From assembly GCF_008364845.1 (NCBI RefSeq), contig NZ_VTTP01000008.1, positions 89,176 through 153,175 of the forward strand: a stretch of DNA of 64,000 nt, read 5' to 3'. Below, in pieces: positions 51,732-60,546 of the stretch (within the stretch, counting starts at the first letter, position 1; every line of letters starts with the position of its first letter). This stretch comes from Actinotalea subterranea (GTDB taxonomy: Bacteria; Actinomycetota; Actinomycetes; Actinomycetales; Cellulomonadaceae). The notes beneath the pieces are model-generated. The model saw only the letters and a program-made list of their open reading frames with translations, was not told where the DNA came from and searched no databases. The position numbers and the translations under genes were made by a program.

Positions 51732-54700
51732 TCAGCCCACGCGTTCCGGGTCCGGGCGTCGTGCGAACGGGGCCCCGAGGAGCAGGCCGGCGTCGGCGCC
51801 CGGCAGGGCCTTGGCGTAGAGCCAGCCCTGCACGTTGACGCAGCCCATGGTGTGCAGGCGCTCGGCCTGGGCGGGGGTCTCGACGCACTCGGCGACCACG
51901 TCCATGCCGAGCACGCGCCCCATGTCGAGGATGATCCGGACGAGGTCGGTGGTCTGCTGGACGTCGCCGAGCTCACGGATGAACGAGCCGTCGATCTTGA
52001 GCGCGTCGACGGGGAACGTGCGCAGGGCGTGCAGCGAGGACTGCCCGGTGCCGAAGTCGTCGACGTGCAGGCGCAGGCCGCTCGCGTGCAACGAGTCCAT
52101 GATCGCCCGGGCGGCGTCGGGGTCGGACATCATGACCGACTCGGTGATCTCGAGCACGAGGCTGCTGGCGTGGACGCCGTGGCGGGTCAGCGACGTGTGC
52201 ACCGTGGACAGGAGGTCGCTGGCCCAGAACTCACGGTGGGACACGTTGACGGACACGGTCGCGGGGCGCGCGTGGGCGGCCTGCCACGCCGCGATCTGGC
52301 GGCACACCTCGTCGAGGACCCAGTGCCCGAGGGCGACGATCGACGCGTCGTCCTCCATCGCGGGCAGGAACTCGGCGGGCGGCAGGAGCCCGCGCTCGGG
52401 GTGCTCCCACCGCACGAGCGCCTCGAAGTGGGCGAGGCCCGCGCCGTCGAGGTCGACGATCGGCTGGTAGTGCACCACGAACTGCTGCTCGGCGAGGGCG
52501 GTGCGGAGCTCGCCGCGGGCGCGCAGGCGCCGGGTCGCGCGCGCGTGCATCTCGGGGTCGAACACGGACGCCGAGCCGCGCTCGTTCGCCTTGGCGTGGT
52601 ACATCGCGATGTCCGCGTCCCGCAGGACGTCCTCCGGGTCCGTGTAGGGCGTGCCCGACGTCGCGATGCCGACGGACGCCGTGACGGACACCTCGTCGCC
52701 GCCGAGCAGCACGGGGGCCGTGATGCTCTCCTGGATGCGGTGCGCGATCGCGAGGACCTCGTCGGGCGCCGGGTCGGTCAGGAGCACCGCGAACTCGTCG
52801 CCGCCGAACCGTGCGGCCGTGTCCACGGCCCGCAGGTCGCTGCGCAGGCGGTCGGCGACGACCTTGAGGAGCTCGTCGCCCATGAGGTGGCCGAGGGAGT
52901 CGTTGACGAGCTTGAACCCGTCGAGGTCGAGGAAGATCACGGCGAACCCGGCCGACCGGCGGCGCTGCGGGCGACGGACCGCGACGCCGAGGCGCTCGAG
53001 GAAGAGCCGCCGGTTGGGCAGTCCCGTCACCGTGTCGTAGAGCGCGCCCTGCCTGAGCTGGTCCTCGAGCTCCTTGCGCGGGTGGATGTCCGAGAGCGAG
53101 CCGACGAGGCGCTGGACCGGCCCGGAGCCGCTGCCGACGCCCAGGCCCCGCAGCAGGAGCCAGCGCGGTGCGCGGTCAGGCACGGCCACGCGGAACTCCG
53201 CCTCGATGGACTCGTCGCGCACGGACATCGCCTGGGACATGACGTCGCGGACGAGGCCCACGTCGTCGGGGTGGACGCGGGACCAGACGTCGGCGTCGGT
53301 CACGAGGCTCGCCTCGAGCCCGAGGAGGTCGCGGCAGCGGTCCGAGAGGAACACGCGGTCGCTCGCGAGGTCCCACTCCCACAGCCCGTCGTTCGCGGCA
53401 CGTGACGCCGCGGCGTACCGCTCCTCGCTCGCGCGCACGGTGGCCTGGAGCTCGGCGCCCTCGAAGGTCGCGCACAGCAGGGCCGCCCAGTGCCGGAAGG
53501 TGTCGCGCGCCGACGTGGTGTCGATCTCGACGACGCCGGCGAACATGCCCCAGTCGCGCGTGCTCGTGCGGACCGGCACGACCAGGCACACCTCGCGCCG
53601 GCGGGCGTCGGCGGCGCCGATGAGCTGCGAGGTCGGGAAGGAGCGGACGGGGACGACGCTGCCGATCGGGTCGGCGAGCCCGGCGGGGCCGTGGGAGCCG
53701 ACGACGCGCAGCCGGGTGTGCTCCTCGTCGTCCCACAGGGCGAGGGTCGCGGCGCGCACGTCGGTCGAGCGGAGCCAGTGCAGCGACCGCGGGTCGCCCG
53801 AGCGTGAGTCGAGGAGCGCGACGTCGACCCCGAACTGCTGCTCGAGCTTGGCGTCGAGGGACTGGGAGCGCCGCAGGTAGGCGCCGGCCTGGAGCTGCCA
53901 CAGGGCGGCGGCGACGCGTGCGGCGCCGGGCGAGGCGTCCCCGTCGACGGACGCCCCCCACACGGTGCAGCGCTGCACGTACTCGTGCAGGGCGCTCGCG
54001 ACGCGGTGGAGCATCTCGGGTCGCGGGGCCATGCGGTGCAGCGTCGTGATGAGGCCCTGCACGTCGTCGGCCGAGGGGTCCACGTCGGGCTTCAGGAGGC
54101 GGTCGACCTCGGCGACGGCGGCGAGCACAGGCCCGTCGGCCTCGGGTCCGTGGCCCACGAGGAGCGTGCTGCGCAGGAGGTCCGTGAGCTCCTCGCGGAC
54201 GACGTCGAGGCTCAGGTCGGTGCCGCGGACGGGGCGGTGGTCGGAGCTGCCGAAGAGGCCGGCGGTGCACCCGCACGAGCCGCGCGCGGCCACGACGATC
54301 CCCGGCGAGGAGTGCGGGATCGCGGGGACCGGCTCGCCGCGCACCGACGCGACGACGAGGCGCCCCGCGAGCGCGCCGACCTCGTCGAAGCGCTGGTTGA
54401 CGCTCGACAGGCTCGGCGTGCGGAAGGCGCCCGCCTCGACGTTGTCGAACCCGACGACGGCGAGCTCCTCGGGGACCTGCAGGCCCGCGCGGTGCAGGGC
54501 GTCGAGGAGGCCGAACGCGTTGCGGTCGGTGGCGACCATGACGGCCGTGGGGCGGTCCTTGCGGCTGAGGAGCTCGGCCGCCGCGGAGGCGCCGCCCTCC
54601 TCGCTCGAGTTCTCGGCGCGGAAGAGGAGGTGCGGGCCGGACTCGAGGCCGTGCACGTCGAGCGCCTCGAGGTAGGCGGCGTACCGCTCCTGCATGTCGC

Positions 54701-55115
54701 TCTGGTTGAGGGTTCCGACGAACCCGATGCGGCGGTGGCCGTGCGCGATGAGGTGCTCGACGGCGGCGAACGTGCCCTCGTGGTTGTTGGGCAGGGCGAC
54801 GGGCGCCTCGAAGCCGTCGACGCGGATGCTCGAGAGGATCACGGGCTTGCCCTCGGCGCGCAGGCGCTCGAGGTAGGCCGCGGGGGCTGCGAGGGAGACG
54901 GTCACGACGCCGTCGGCGTGGTCCCACGCGACGGGGACCTCGATGGCGGGGAAGTGCTCGGCCTTGTCGGGCCGGTCGCCGGGGTCGAGGGTCACGAGGA
55001 CGACGAGCCGGCCGTCGGCGGCGGCGACCTCGCGGGCGAGGCCGTCGAGCAGTGCGCCGTGGTAGAAGCCGCCGGTGCTGCGCACGAGTGCGAGCACGGT
55101 CATCGGCTGGGCCAC
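51732..55115 (-). CDS. LacI-type sensor - PAS - GGDEF - EAL c-di-GMP signalling protein
   Basis: A 1127-residue cytoplasmic protein. Residues 1 to about 275 form a LacI/periplasmic-binding-like sensor (SLAAPAAYLERLRAEGKPVI, VVGFDNVEAGAFRTPSLSSV) without a DNA-binding head. A linker and GAF-like region are followed by PAS (ERYAAASRAANDGLWEWDLA), GGDEF with intact FGGDEFAVLL near 768, and EAL with HFEALVRWEHP near 895 and DDFGTGQSSLHAL. It may both make and degrade c-di-GMP in response to a sugar-like ligand. GTG 55115 has GGGAGGAAGCC before it. Confidence 0.85.
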   Translation of the reverse strand: MAQPMTVLALVRSTGGFYHGALLDGLAREVAAADGRLVVLVTLDPGDRPDKAEHFPAIEVPVAWDHADGVVTVSLAAPAAYLERLRAEGKPVILSSIRVDGFEAPVALPNNHEGTFAAVEHLIAHGHRRIGFVGTLNQSDMQERYAAYLEALDVHGLESGPHLLFRAENSSEEGGASAAAELLSRKDRPTAVMVATDRNAFGLLDALHRAGLQVPEELAVVGFDNVEAGAFRTPSLSSVNQRFDEVGALAGRLVVASVRGEPVPAIPHSSPGIVVAARGSCGCTAGLFGSSDHRPVRGTDLSLDVVREELTDLLRSTLLVGHGPEADGPVLAAVAEVDRLLKPDVDPSADDVQGLITTLHRMAPRPEMLHRVASALHEYVQRCTVWGASVDGDASPGAARVAAALWQLQAGAYLRRSQSLDAKLEQQFGVDVALLDSRSGDPRSLHWLRSTDVRAATLALWDDEEHTRLRVVGSHGPAGLADPIGSVVPVRSFPTSQLIGAADARRREVCLVVPVRTSTRDWGMFAGVVEIDTTSARDTFRHWAALLCATFEGAELQATVRASEERYAAASRAANDGLWEWDLASDRVFLSDRCRDLLGLEASLVTDADVWSRVHPDDVGLVRDVMSQAMSVRDESIEAEFRVAVPDRAPRWLLLRGLGVGSGSGPVQRLVGSLSDIHPRKELEDQLRQGALYDTVTGLPNRRLFLERLGVAVRRPQRRRSAGFAVIFLDLDGFKLVNDSLGHLMGDELLKVVADRLRSDLRAVDTAARFGGDEFAVLLTDPAPDEVLAIAHRIQESITAPVLLGGDEVSVTASVGIATSGTPYTDPEDVLRDADIAMYHAKANERGSASVFDPEMHARATRRLRARGELRTALAEQQFVVHYQPIVDLDGAGLAHFEALVRWEHPERGLLPPAEFLPAMEDDASIVALGHWVLDEVCRQIAAWQAAHARPATVSVNVSHREFWASDLLSTVHTSLTRHGVHASSLVLEITESVMMSDPDAARAIMDSLHASGLRLHVDDFGTGQSSLHALRTFPVDALKIDGSFIRELGDVQQTTDLVRIILDMGRVLGMDVVAECVETPAQAERLHTMGCVNVQGWLYAKALPGADAGLLLGAPFARRPDPERVG

Positions 55116-55273
55116 GGCTTCCTCCCCGGTGCAGCGGGAGTTCACCCCCGCACTGCATGATCGGCAGCGGGAGGCCGCATGTGAGGGGTCGCGCCCGCGG
55201 GCCGCCGAGCGGTCGTCGCGGCGTCGTCGTGGGGGGTGCCCTGGTGGTCGCTCCGGTGGACGGAGCGGGACGG

Positions 55274-55283
55274 GAATCGATTC
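55274..55283. promoter_or_regulatory. palindrome GAATCGATTC between the GGDEF/EAL and helicase genes
   Basis: A perfect CG-centred ten-base palindrome lies between two divergent genes. GTAGGGC (55284-55290) and GCCCTAC (55323-55329) follow, a possible stem in the helicase leader. The site has the symmetry of LacI-family operators, but the sensor protein here lacks an HTH. Confidence 0.35.
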
Positions 55284-55408
55284 GTAGGGCAGACTGTTGC
55301 CCGAGGTGCGCGCATCCTGTGCGCCCTACGTCGTGGAGCACCGGCGGGTCCAGCACCCGTGCAGCCGCCGCGAGCCCCGACCGATACCCCGCCGGAAAGG
55401 CGATCCCT

Positions 55409-56980
55409 GTGCCCAGCTTCTCTTCCCTCGGTGTGCCCGAGAACCTTGTCCGCTCCCTCACGGAGCGCGGAATCACCGAGCCGTTCCCCATCCAGTCGGC
55501 CTCGCTGCCTGACACGCTCGCCGGGCGCGACGTGCTCGGCCGCGGCCGCACCGGCTCCGGCAAGACCCTCGCCTTCTCCCTGCCGATGGTCGCCCGTCTC
55601 GCGGGTGGCACGCGTCGGCCCCGCCGCCCCCGTGGCCTCGTCCTCGCGCCGACGCGTGAGCTCGCCACCCAGATCGCGGCGACGCTCGAGCCCCTCGCCG
55701 CCTCCGCGGGCCTCACGGTGACGACGATCTTCGGCGGTGTGTCGCAGCACCGCCAGGAGGTCGCGCTCGGCGCGGGCGTCGACATCGTCGTCGCGTGTCC
55801 CGGCCGCCTCGAGGACCTGCTCGGCCAGAAGGTCCTGACGCTCGACGACGTCGAGATCACGGTCCTGGACGAGGCGGACCACATGGCCGACCTCGGCTTC
55901 CTGCCCGGTGTGCGCCGCATCATGGGCGCGACGCCCGCACGCGGCCAGCGGCTCCTGTTCTCCGCGACGCTCGACAACGGCGTGGACCAGATCGTGCAGA
56001 AGTTCATGCACCGTCCCTCCACGCACTCGGTCGACTCGGCCGAGACGCCCGTCGCCGCGATGACGCACCACGTGTTCACGGTGTCCGACGCCGAGGTCAA
56101 GGCCGCCGTCGTGCGCCACCTCGCCTCGGGCGTCGGGCGCCGGCTGCTGTTCACGCGCACCAAGCACCAGGCGAAGAAGCTCGCCAAGCAGCTCACGGCC
56201 GCGGGCATCCCTGCCGTGGACCTGCACGGCAACCTCAGCCAGAACGCGCGTGAGCGCAACCTCGACGCGTTCTCGACCGGTGGGGTGCGCGTGCTCGTCG
56301 CGACGGACATCGCGGCGCGCGGCATCCACGTGGACGACGTCGAGCTCGTGGTGCACGTGGACCCGCCGGCCGAGCACAAGGCGTACCTGCACCGCTCGGG
56401 CCGCACCGCGCGTGCCGGGTCGGGTGGCGACGTCGTGACGCTCGTGCTCCCGGAGCAGACCGGTGACGTGCGGACGCTGACGCGGCTCGCGAAGATCGAC
56501 GCGCGTCCTCAGCCGGTCCAGGCCGGTGCGCGCGCGCTCGAGGCGCTCGTCGGCGAGATCGCTCCCGTCGTGGTCCCCACGGCGCCCCCTGTCTCGATCA
56601 GCAGCGGTGGCGGCAACGGCCGCTCGGGCCGCGGCCGTGGTCGCTCGACCGGCTCGACGGGCTCCGCCGCGGGTCACGGCGCCTCGGGGAGCGCCCCGGC
56701 GCACCCCGGTCAGGGGCGTGGCGGCGCGACGGCGCCCAAGCGCGTGGGTCTCTCCGGCGAGGCGACGACGTCGTCCGGCGGGCGTCGGCGTCGTAGCGGG
56801 TCCGCGGGCGCTGGTGCCGCGGCGGGCTCGGGCCGCAGCGCCCAGGGCCGTAGTGCGATCTCCCAGTTCCCGGTCCAGTCGTCGGGCTCCGGCGGTGGCC
56901 GGTCGACCGGTGGTGGTGCCCGTCGCGACGGTGCCGTCGAGATGTCCCGCAGCGGCGGCGGACGGCGTCGTGGCCGCTGA
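55409..56980 (+). CDS. DEAD-box ATP-dependent RNA helicase
   Basis: A 523-residue RNA helicase. The Q motif is GITEPFPIQSASLPDTLAGR, motif I GRTGSGKT near 46, Ia APTRELA, II VLDEADHM near 153, III SATLD, and VI HRSGRTARAG near 328. The last 130 residues are Gly/Ser/Arg-rich, as in cold-shock and ribosome-assembly helicases. GTG 55409 follows GGAAAGG. The leader of over 100 bases may be structured. Confidence 0.9.
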   Translation: MPSFSSLGVPENLVRSLTERGITEPFPIQSASLPDTLAGRDVLGRGRTGSGKTLAFSLPMVARLAGGTRRPRRPRGLVLAPTRELATQIAATLEPLAASAGLTVTTIFGGVSQHRQEVALGAGVDIVVACPGRLEDLLGQKVLTLDDVEITVLDEADHMADLGFLPGVRRIMGATPARGQRLLFSATLDNGVDQIVQKFMHRPSTHSVDSAETPVAAMTHHVFTVSDAEVKAAVVRHLASGVGRRLLFTRTKHQAKKLAKQLTAAGIPAVDLHGNLSQNARERNLDAFSTGGVRVLVATDIAARGIHVDDVELVVHVDPPAEHKAYLHRSGRTARAGSGGDVVTLVLPEQTGDVRTLTRLAKIDARPQPVQAGARALEALVGEIAPVVVPTAPPVSISSGGGNGRSGRGRGRSTGSTGSAAGHGASGSAPAHPGQGRGGATAPKRVGLSGEATTSSGGRRRRSGSAGAGAAAGSGRSAQGRSAISQFPVQSSGSGGGRSTGGGARRDGAVEMSRSGGGRRRGR

Positions 56981-57581
56981 CGGCTCCGCCGTCGAGCGGC
57001 CCCGCATGCCGGTCCGCCGGTGGCTCGCGCGGACGGCGTTCCGCGCGGTGGGGTGGCGCAAGGTCGGGACGCTTCCGCGCACCGGCATCTTCATCGGTGC
57101 GCCGCACACGTCGAACTGGGACTTCGTCCTGACGATCCTCGTGCTGTGGTCCGACGGCATGTCGCCGAAGGTGCTCGTCAAGAGCGAGATCTTCTGGTGG
57201 CCGCTCGGCCCGCTGCTGCGGGCGCTGGGTGCGCTGCCGACGGAGCGCGGTGTCAACGGCGGGCTCGTCGATCGCCTGGCGCAGGAGGCGCGGTCGAGCA
57301 AGGGCTTCGCGCTCGTCATCGCGCCCGACGGCACGCGTCGCAAGACGGACCACTGGAAGTCCGGCTTCTACCGCATCGCGCTCGCGACGGGCCTGCCCGT
57401 GACGCTCGGCTTCATCGACGGCCCCACGCGCACGACGGGCCTGGGCCCGACGATCACGCTCACGGGTGACGTCGGTGCGGACATGGACGTGATCCGCGCG
57501 TTCTACGCGGACAAGCGCGGCGTGCGCCCGGGCCGCGGCAGCACCCCGCGCCTGCGCGAGGAGGATGCGCCGGCCACCTGA
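56970..57581 (+). CDS. 1-acyl-sn-glycerol-3-phosphate acyltransferase-like protein
   Basis: A 203-residue acyltransferase of the PlsC superfamily, compact subgroup. GAPHTSNWDFVLTI holds the HxxxxD-type catalytic motif, VKSEIFWWPLGPLLRALGAL the second block, and APDGTRRKTDHWKSGFYRIA the phosphate-binding block. It probably acylates a lysophospholipid or similar acceptor at the membrane. GTG 56970 overlaps the helicase gene by 11 bases; ATG 57006 is the alternative. Confidence 0.85.
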   Translation: MAADGSAVERPRMPVRRWLARTAFRAVGWRKVGTLPRTGIFIGAPHTSNWDFVLTILVLWSDGMSPKVLVKSEIFWWPLGPLLRALGALPTERGVNGGLVDRLAQEARSSKGFALVIAPDGTRRKTDHWKSGFYRIALATGLPVTLGFIDGPTRTTGLGPTITLTGDVGADMDVIRAFYADKRGVRPGRGSTPRLREEDAPAT

Positions 57582-57600
57582 GCCGGGCGCGTCCCACACC

Positions 57601-57677
57601 TGTCCGAGAACGGCCTGACCTCCCACGGTCGCGTTTCCTGACGCACCGTCGGTATAGTTGCCGACAGTGCGTCGGCA
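57601..57677 (+). promoter_or_regulatory. promoter of the ABC operon embedded in a long palindrome
   Basis: TGACGCACCGTCGGTA (57639-57654) and TGCCGACAGTGCGTCGGCA (57659-57677) form an inverted repeat around TAGT. The -10 TATAGT (57653-57658) is in the centre, so a bound repressor would cover it. TGTCCGAGAACG at 57601-57612 resembles the box of the 2.1, 11.6 and 12.7 kb promoters, and its TGTCC start is 52 bases before the -10, as at 11586. Confidence 0.55.
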
Positions 57678-57704
57678 AGCCGTGCCGGCCCGGAGGGAGT
57701 GCGG

Positions 57705-58844
57705 ATGTTCTTGGCCTGGCGCGAGCTGTGGTTCGCGCGTTCACGGTTCGGTCTCATGGGGGCGGTCGTCGGCCTCGTCGCCGTCCTCGTGGTCATGCTC
57801 TCGGGGCTCTCGTCCGGCCTCGTCAACGACGGCGTCTCGGGGCTCAAGAAGCTCCCGGTCACCGCCTTCGCGTTCGACGACGGCACGGCCGTCGACTCGG
57901 CGTTCTCCCGCAGCACCGTCGACCGCGACCAGCTCGCTGCGTGGTCCGCGCAGGACGGCGTCGCCGAGGCCGCGCTCTTCGGCAACCAGCTCGTCAACGC
58001 CGAGGGCGCGAACGGTGAGGCCGTCGACCTCGCGCTGTTCGGCGTCGAACCCGACTCCTTCCTGGCTCCTGCGCCCGACGCCGTGGCCGACGGTGAGGGG
58101 CTCGGCGACGCGACCGGCATCGTCGTGAGCGACACGGTGACCGAGCTCGGCCTGGGCGTCGGCGACACCGTGACCATCGAGCGGCTCGGGACCGAGCTGA
58201 CCATCGTCGGCGTGCTCGACGGCCAGCACACCTTCGGCCACGTCGACGTCGCGTACGTCCCGCTCGAGACGTGGCAGGAGATCCACTCGGGTGCGCTCCC
58301 GGGCACCGAGGTACGGCCCGAGGCGTACGACGAGGCCACGGCCGTCGCGCTGTCCGTCGCCGACGGCGCGGAGCTCGACACGGCCGCGGGCGACTCGGAC
58401 GCCGCGACCATGACGGTCCCGCTCGACGAGTCGTTCGACGGCTCGCCCGGCTACGCCGCCGAGACCCTCACCCTCAACCTGATCCAGCTCTTCCTCTACG
58501 CGATCTCGGCCCTCGTCGTCGGTGCGTTCTTCACCGTGTGGACCATCCAGCGCAAGCACGAGATCGCCGTCGCGCGGGCCATGGGGGCGTCGACCGGCTA
58601 CCTCGTCCGGGACGCGCTCGGCCAGGCCGCCGTCGTCCTCGTCGTCTCGACCGTCGTCGGCATGGCCGTGGGCGTCGGGTTCGGGGCCCTCATGACGTCG
58701 ACGCCCATGCCGTTCGCGCTCGAGGCGGGCCCGCTGGCCGTCGCCGCGGCGCTCCTCGTCGGCCTCGGCCTCCTCGGCGCCGCGGCATCCGTCGGTCGCA
58801 TCGCCCACGTCGACCCCCTGACCGCACTCGGAGGACAGCGATGA
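57705..58844 (+). CDS. ABC transporter permease, FtsX/MacB type
   Basis: A 379-residue permease. An N-terminal helix (FGLMGAVVGLVAVLVVMLSG) is followed by an outer domain of about 230 residues (MacB-PCD-like, VIERLGTELTIVGVLDG-type strands). Three C-terminal helices start at LIQLFLYAISALVVGAFFTV, with KHEIAVARAMGAS in the coupling region. This is the mechanotransmission type of exporter. ATG 57705 has GGAGGGA seven bases upstream. The stop overlaps the ATPase start (ATGA). Confidence 0.85.
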   Translation: MFLAWRELWFARSRFGLMGAVVGLVAVLVVMLSGLSSGLVNDGVSGLKKLPVTAFAFDDGTAVDSAFSRSTVDRDQLAAWSAQDGVAEAALFGNQLVNAEGANGEAVDLALFGVEPDSFLAPAPDAVADGEGLGDATGIVVSDTVTELGLGVGDTVTIERLGTELTIVGVLDGQHTFGHVDVAYVPLETWQEIHSGALPGTEVRPEAYDEATAVALSVADGAELDTAAGDSDAATMTVPLDESFDGSPGYAAETLTLNLIQLFLYAISALVVGAFFTVWTIQRKHEIAVARAMGASTGYLVRDALGQAAVVLVVSTVVGMAVGVGFGALMTSTPMPFALEAGPLAVAAALLVGLGLLGAAASVGRIAHVDPLTALGGQR

Positions 58845-59557
58845 CCGGCACCACCCAGCAGGCCCCGGGCACCACCCCGACGACGACCGTGGGCCTCGAG
58901 CTCGACGACGTCACCCTGACCCTCGGCGACGGCGACTCGACGGTCACCGCCCTCGACCACGTGTCGCTCACCGTCCCGCCGGGCCAGCTCCTCGCGGTCG
59001 TCGGGCCGTCCGGGGCCGGCAAGTCGAGCCTGCTCGCCGTGGCCGGCGCGCTCGGGCTGCCCACGGCAGGTGTCGTGCGCGTCGCGGGTGTGGACGTCTC
59101 GGCCCTGAACGCTGCCCGACGCGCGGACCTGCGCCGCAGGCGGATCGGCTTCGTCTTCCAGTCCGGCAACCTGCTGCCGGCGCTGACGGCCGTCGACCAG
59201 CTCCGGTTCGCCCTGCACGTGGCGGGGGAGCGGGTCGGCCGGGACGGGCGCGACCCGCGCACGCTGCTCGGGCAGGTGGGCATGGCGCACAAGGCCGACC
59301 GGAGGCCGCACGAGCTGTCCGGTGGTGAGCGCCAGCGCGTGGGCATCGCCCGGGCGCTCGTCACGGCCCCCGCCCTGCTCCTCGTGGACGAGCCCACGGC
59401 GGCGCTCGACCGCGCGCGCAGCCACGAGGTCGTGCAGCTCCTCGCCACCGAGACGCACGAGTACGGCGTCGCGACGGTCATGGTCACCCACGACCACGAC
59501 GTGCTCGAGCACTGCGACCGCGTGGTCGAGATGGAGGATGGAAGACTGACGGCCTGA
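58841..59557 (+). CDS. ABC transporter ATP-binding protein (MacB/LolD type)
   Basis: A 238-residue ATPase: Walker A VVGPSGAGKSSLL, Q loop FVFQSGNLLPALTA, signature HELSGGERQRVGIARAL, Walker B LLLVDEPTAALD and switch His in VTHDHDV. It powers the FtsX-type permease encoded just upstream, with which it is translationally coupled. Export of a drug, peptide or lipid is the usual job of such pairs. Confidence 0.9.
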   Translation: MTGTTQQAPGTTPTTTVGLELDDVTLTLGDGDSTVTALDHVSLTVPPGQLLAVVGPSGAGKSSLLAVAGALGLPTAGVVRVAGVDVSALNAARRADLRRRRIGFVFQSGNLLPALTAVDQLRFALHVAGERVGRDGRDPRTLLGQVGMAHKADRRPHELSGGERQRVGIARALVTAPALLLVDEPTAALDRARSHEVVQLLATETHEYGVATVMVTHDHDVLEHCDRVVEMEDGRLTA

Positions 59558-59607
59558 GCAAGGCGCTCGCGGGCCTGGTGGCCCGCGAGCTCGTCGTGAG
59601 GAGACCC

Positions 59608-60204
59608 GTGCCGCGCATCAGCGCCCCGACCGTCGCCGAGCACCGCTCGGCGCAAGAACGTGCGCTGCTCGACGCCGCACGGGCGCTCCTCGCCGAGACG
59701 GGCCGACCGCCCACGTTCGCCGCCCTCGCGGAGCGTGCCGGCCTGGCGCGCCCGAGCGTCTACCAGTACTTCCGCTCGGCCGAGGACCTGCTGCGCGCCA
59801 TGGTCGAGGACGTGTTCCCCCGCTGGTCCGCGACCGTCGCCCGGGCGATGGACGCGGCGCCCGACGACGGCGCACGCGTCCTCGCCTACCTGCGGGCGAA
59901 CCTCGAGCTCGTCGCCGAGGGGGAGCACGCGCTCGCGACGGCCCTCGCGACCGTGGGCCCCTCGACCGCCGTCATGAAGAGCACTCAGGTGATGCACGAC
60001 GACCTGCTGCGCCCCCTGACCGCGGCCCTCGGCGCGCTCGGCGCGCGGGACGTGACGCGCGCAGCCGAGCTGGTCAACGCCGTCCTCAACGCCGCGTCAC
60101 GCATGATCGAGTCCGGGTCGTCGATCGACCAGGTGTGGCCGACCGTCGAGGACCTCGTCAGGCCGTACGTCGAGCGCCTGGGCGCGCGGGGTTCGAGCGT
60201 ATGA
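59608..60204 (+). CDS. TetR-family regulator of the ABC exporter
   Basis: A 198-residue TetR protein. The HTH, PTFAALAERAGLARPSVYQYFRSAEDLLRAM, is at about residues 32-62. GTG 59608 is chosen for GTGAGGAGACCC upstream; a start at 59578 is possible but less well placed. It is the last gene of the operon and most likely binds the palindrome at 57639-57677. Confidence 0.8.
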   Translation: MPRISAPTVAEHRSAQERALLDAARALLAETGRPPTFAALAERAGLARPSVYQYFRSAEDLLRAMVEDVFPRWSATVARAMDAAPDDGARVLAYLRANLELVAEGEHALATALATVGPSTAVMKSTQVMHDDLLRPLTAALGALGARDVTRAAELVNAVLNAASRMIESGSSIDQVWPTVEDLVRPYVERLGARGSSV

Positions 60205-60237
60205 GAGAGCGCGCCTACGAGGGAAGCTGGTGTCGTG

Positions 60238-60534
60238 ATGCGTGAGCCGCTCTTCCTCCTCGAGCTGCTCGTCGCCGTGCTGCTCGGCATGGTCGGTTCG
60301 GTGTTCTTGACCACGGCGGGCCGCGTCATCAGGCAACGCGGCGCCGCTGTGTGGACCGCGGGCATCGTGGTCACCGTGCTGCTGTTCGCAGCGCTCTGGG
60401 GCATCGACCGTGTTGCCGACGGACCCGAGCTACGGATCTTGCTCGTCATCGCCCTGGTGATCTTGGGAACGGTCCTCAGCGGCCCGTTGCGCATGCGTGT
60501 ACTGGCGTCCGGGGCTGCGACCGCCGAGCAGTGA
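60238..60534 (+). CDS. small membrane protein of unknown function
   Basis: A 98-residue protein with three membrane helices (LFLLELLVAVLLGMVGSVFL, WTAGIVVTVLLFAALWGIDR, ILLVIALVILGTVLSGPL). It follows the TetR gene by 33 bases. ATG 60238 is immediately preceded by GTG 60235. No family is recognised. Confidence 0.6.
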   Translation: MREPLFLLELLVAVLLGMVGSVFLTTAGRVIRQRGAAVWTAGIVVTVLLFAALWGIDRVADGPELRILLVIALVILGTVLSGPLRMRVLASGAATAEQ

Positions 60535-60546
60535 CCGGCGTCGGCG

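Noticed and set aside
53176..56406. Minus-strand frame of 1076 residues across the GGDEF/EAL and helicase genes
   Set aside because: It is antisense to the helicase and a shifted frame of the signalling gene, with biased Arg/Ser/Pro composition.
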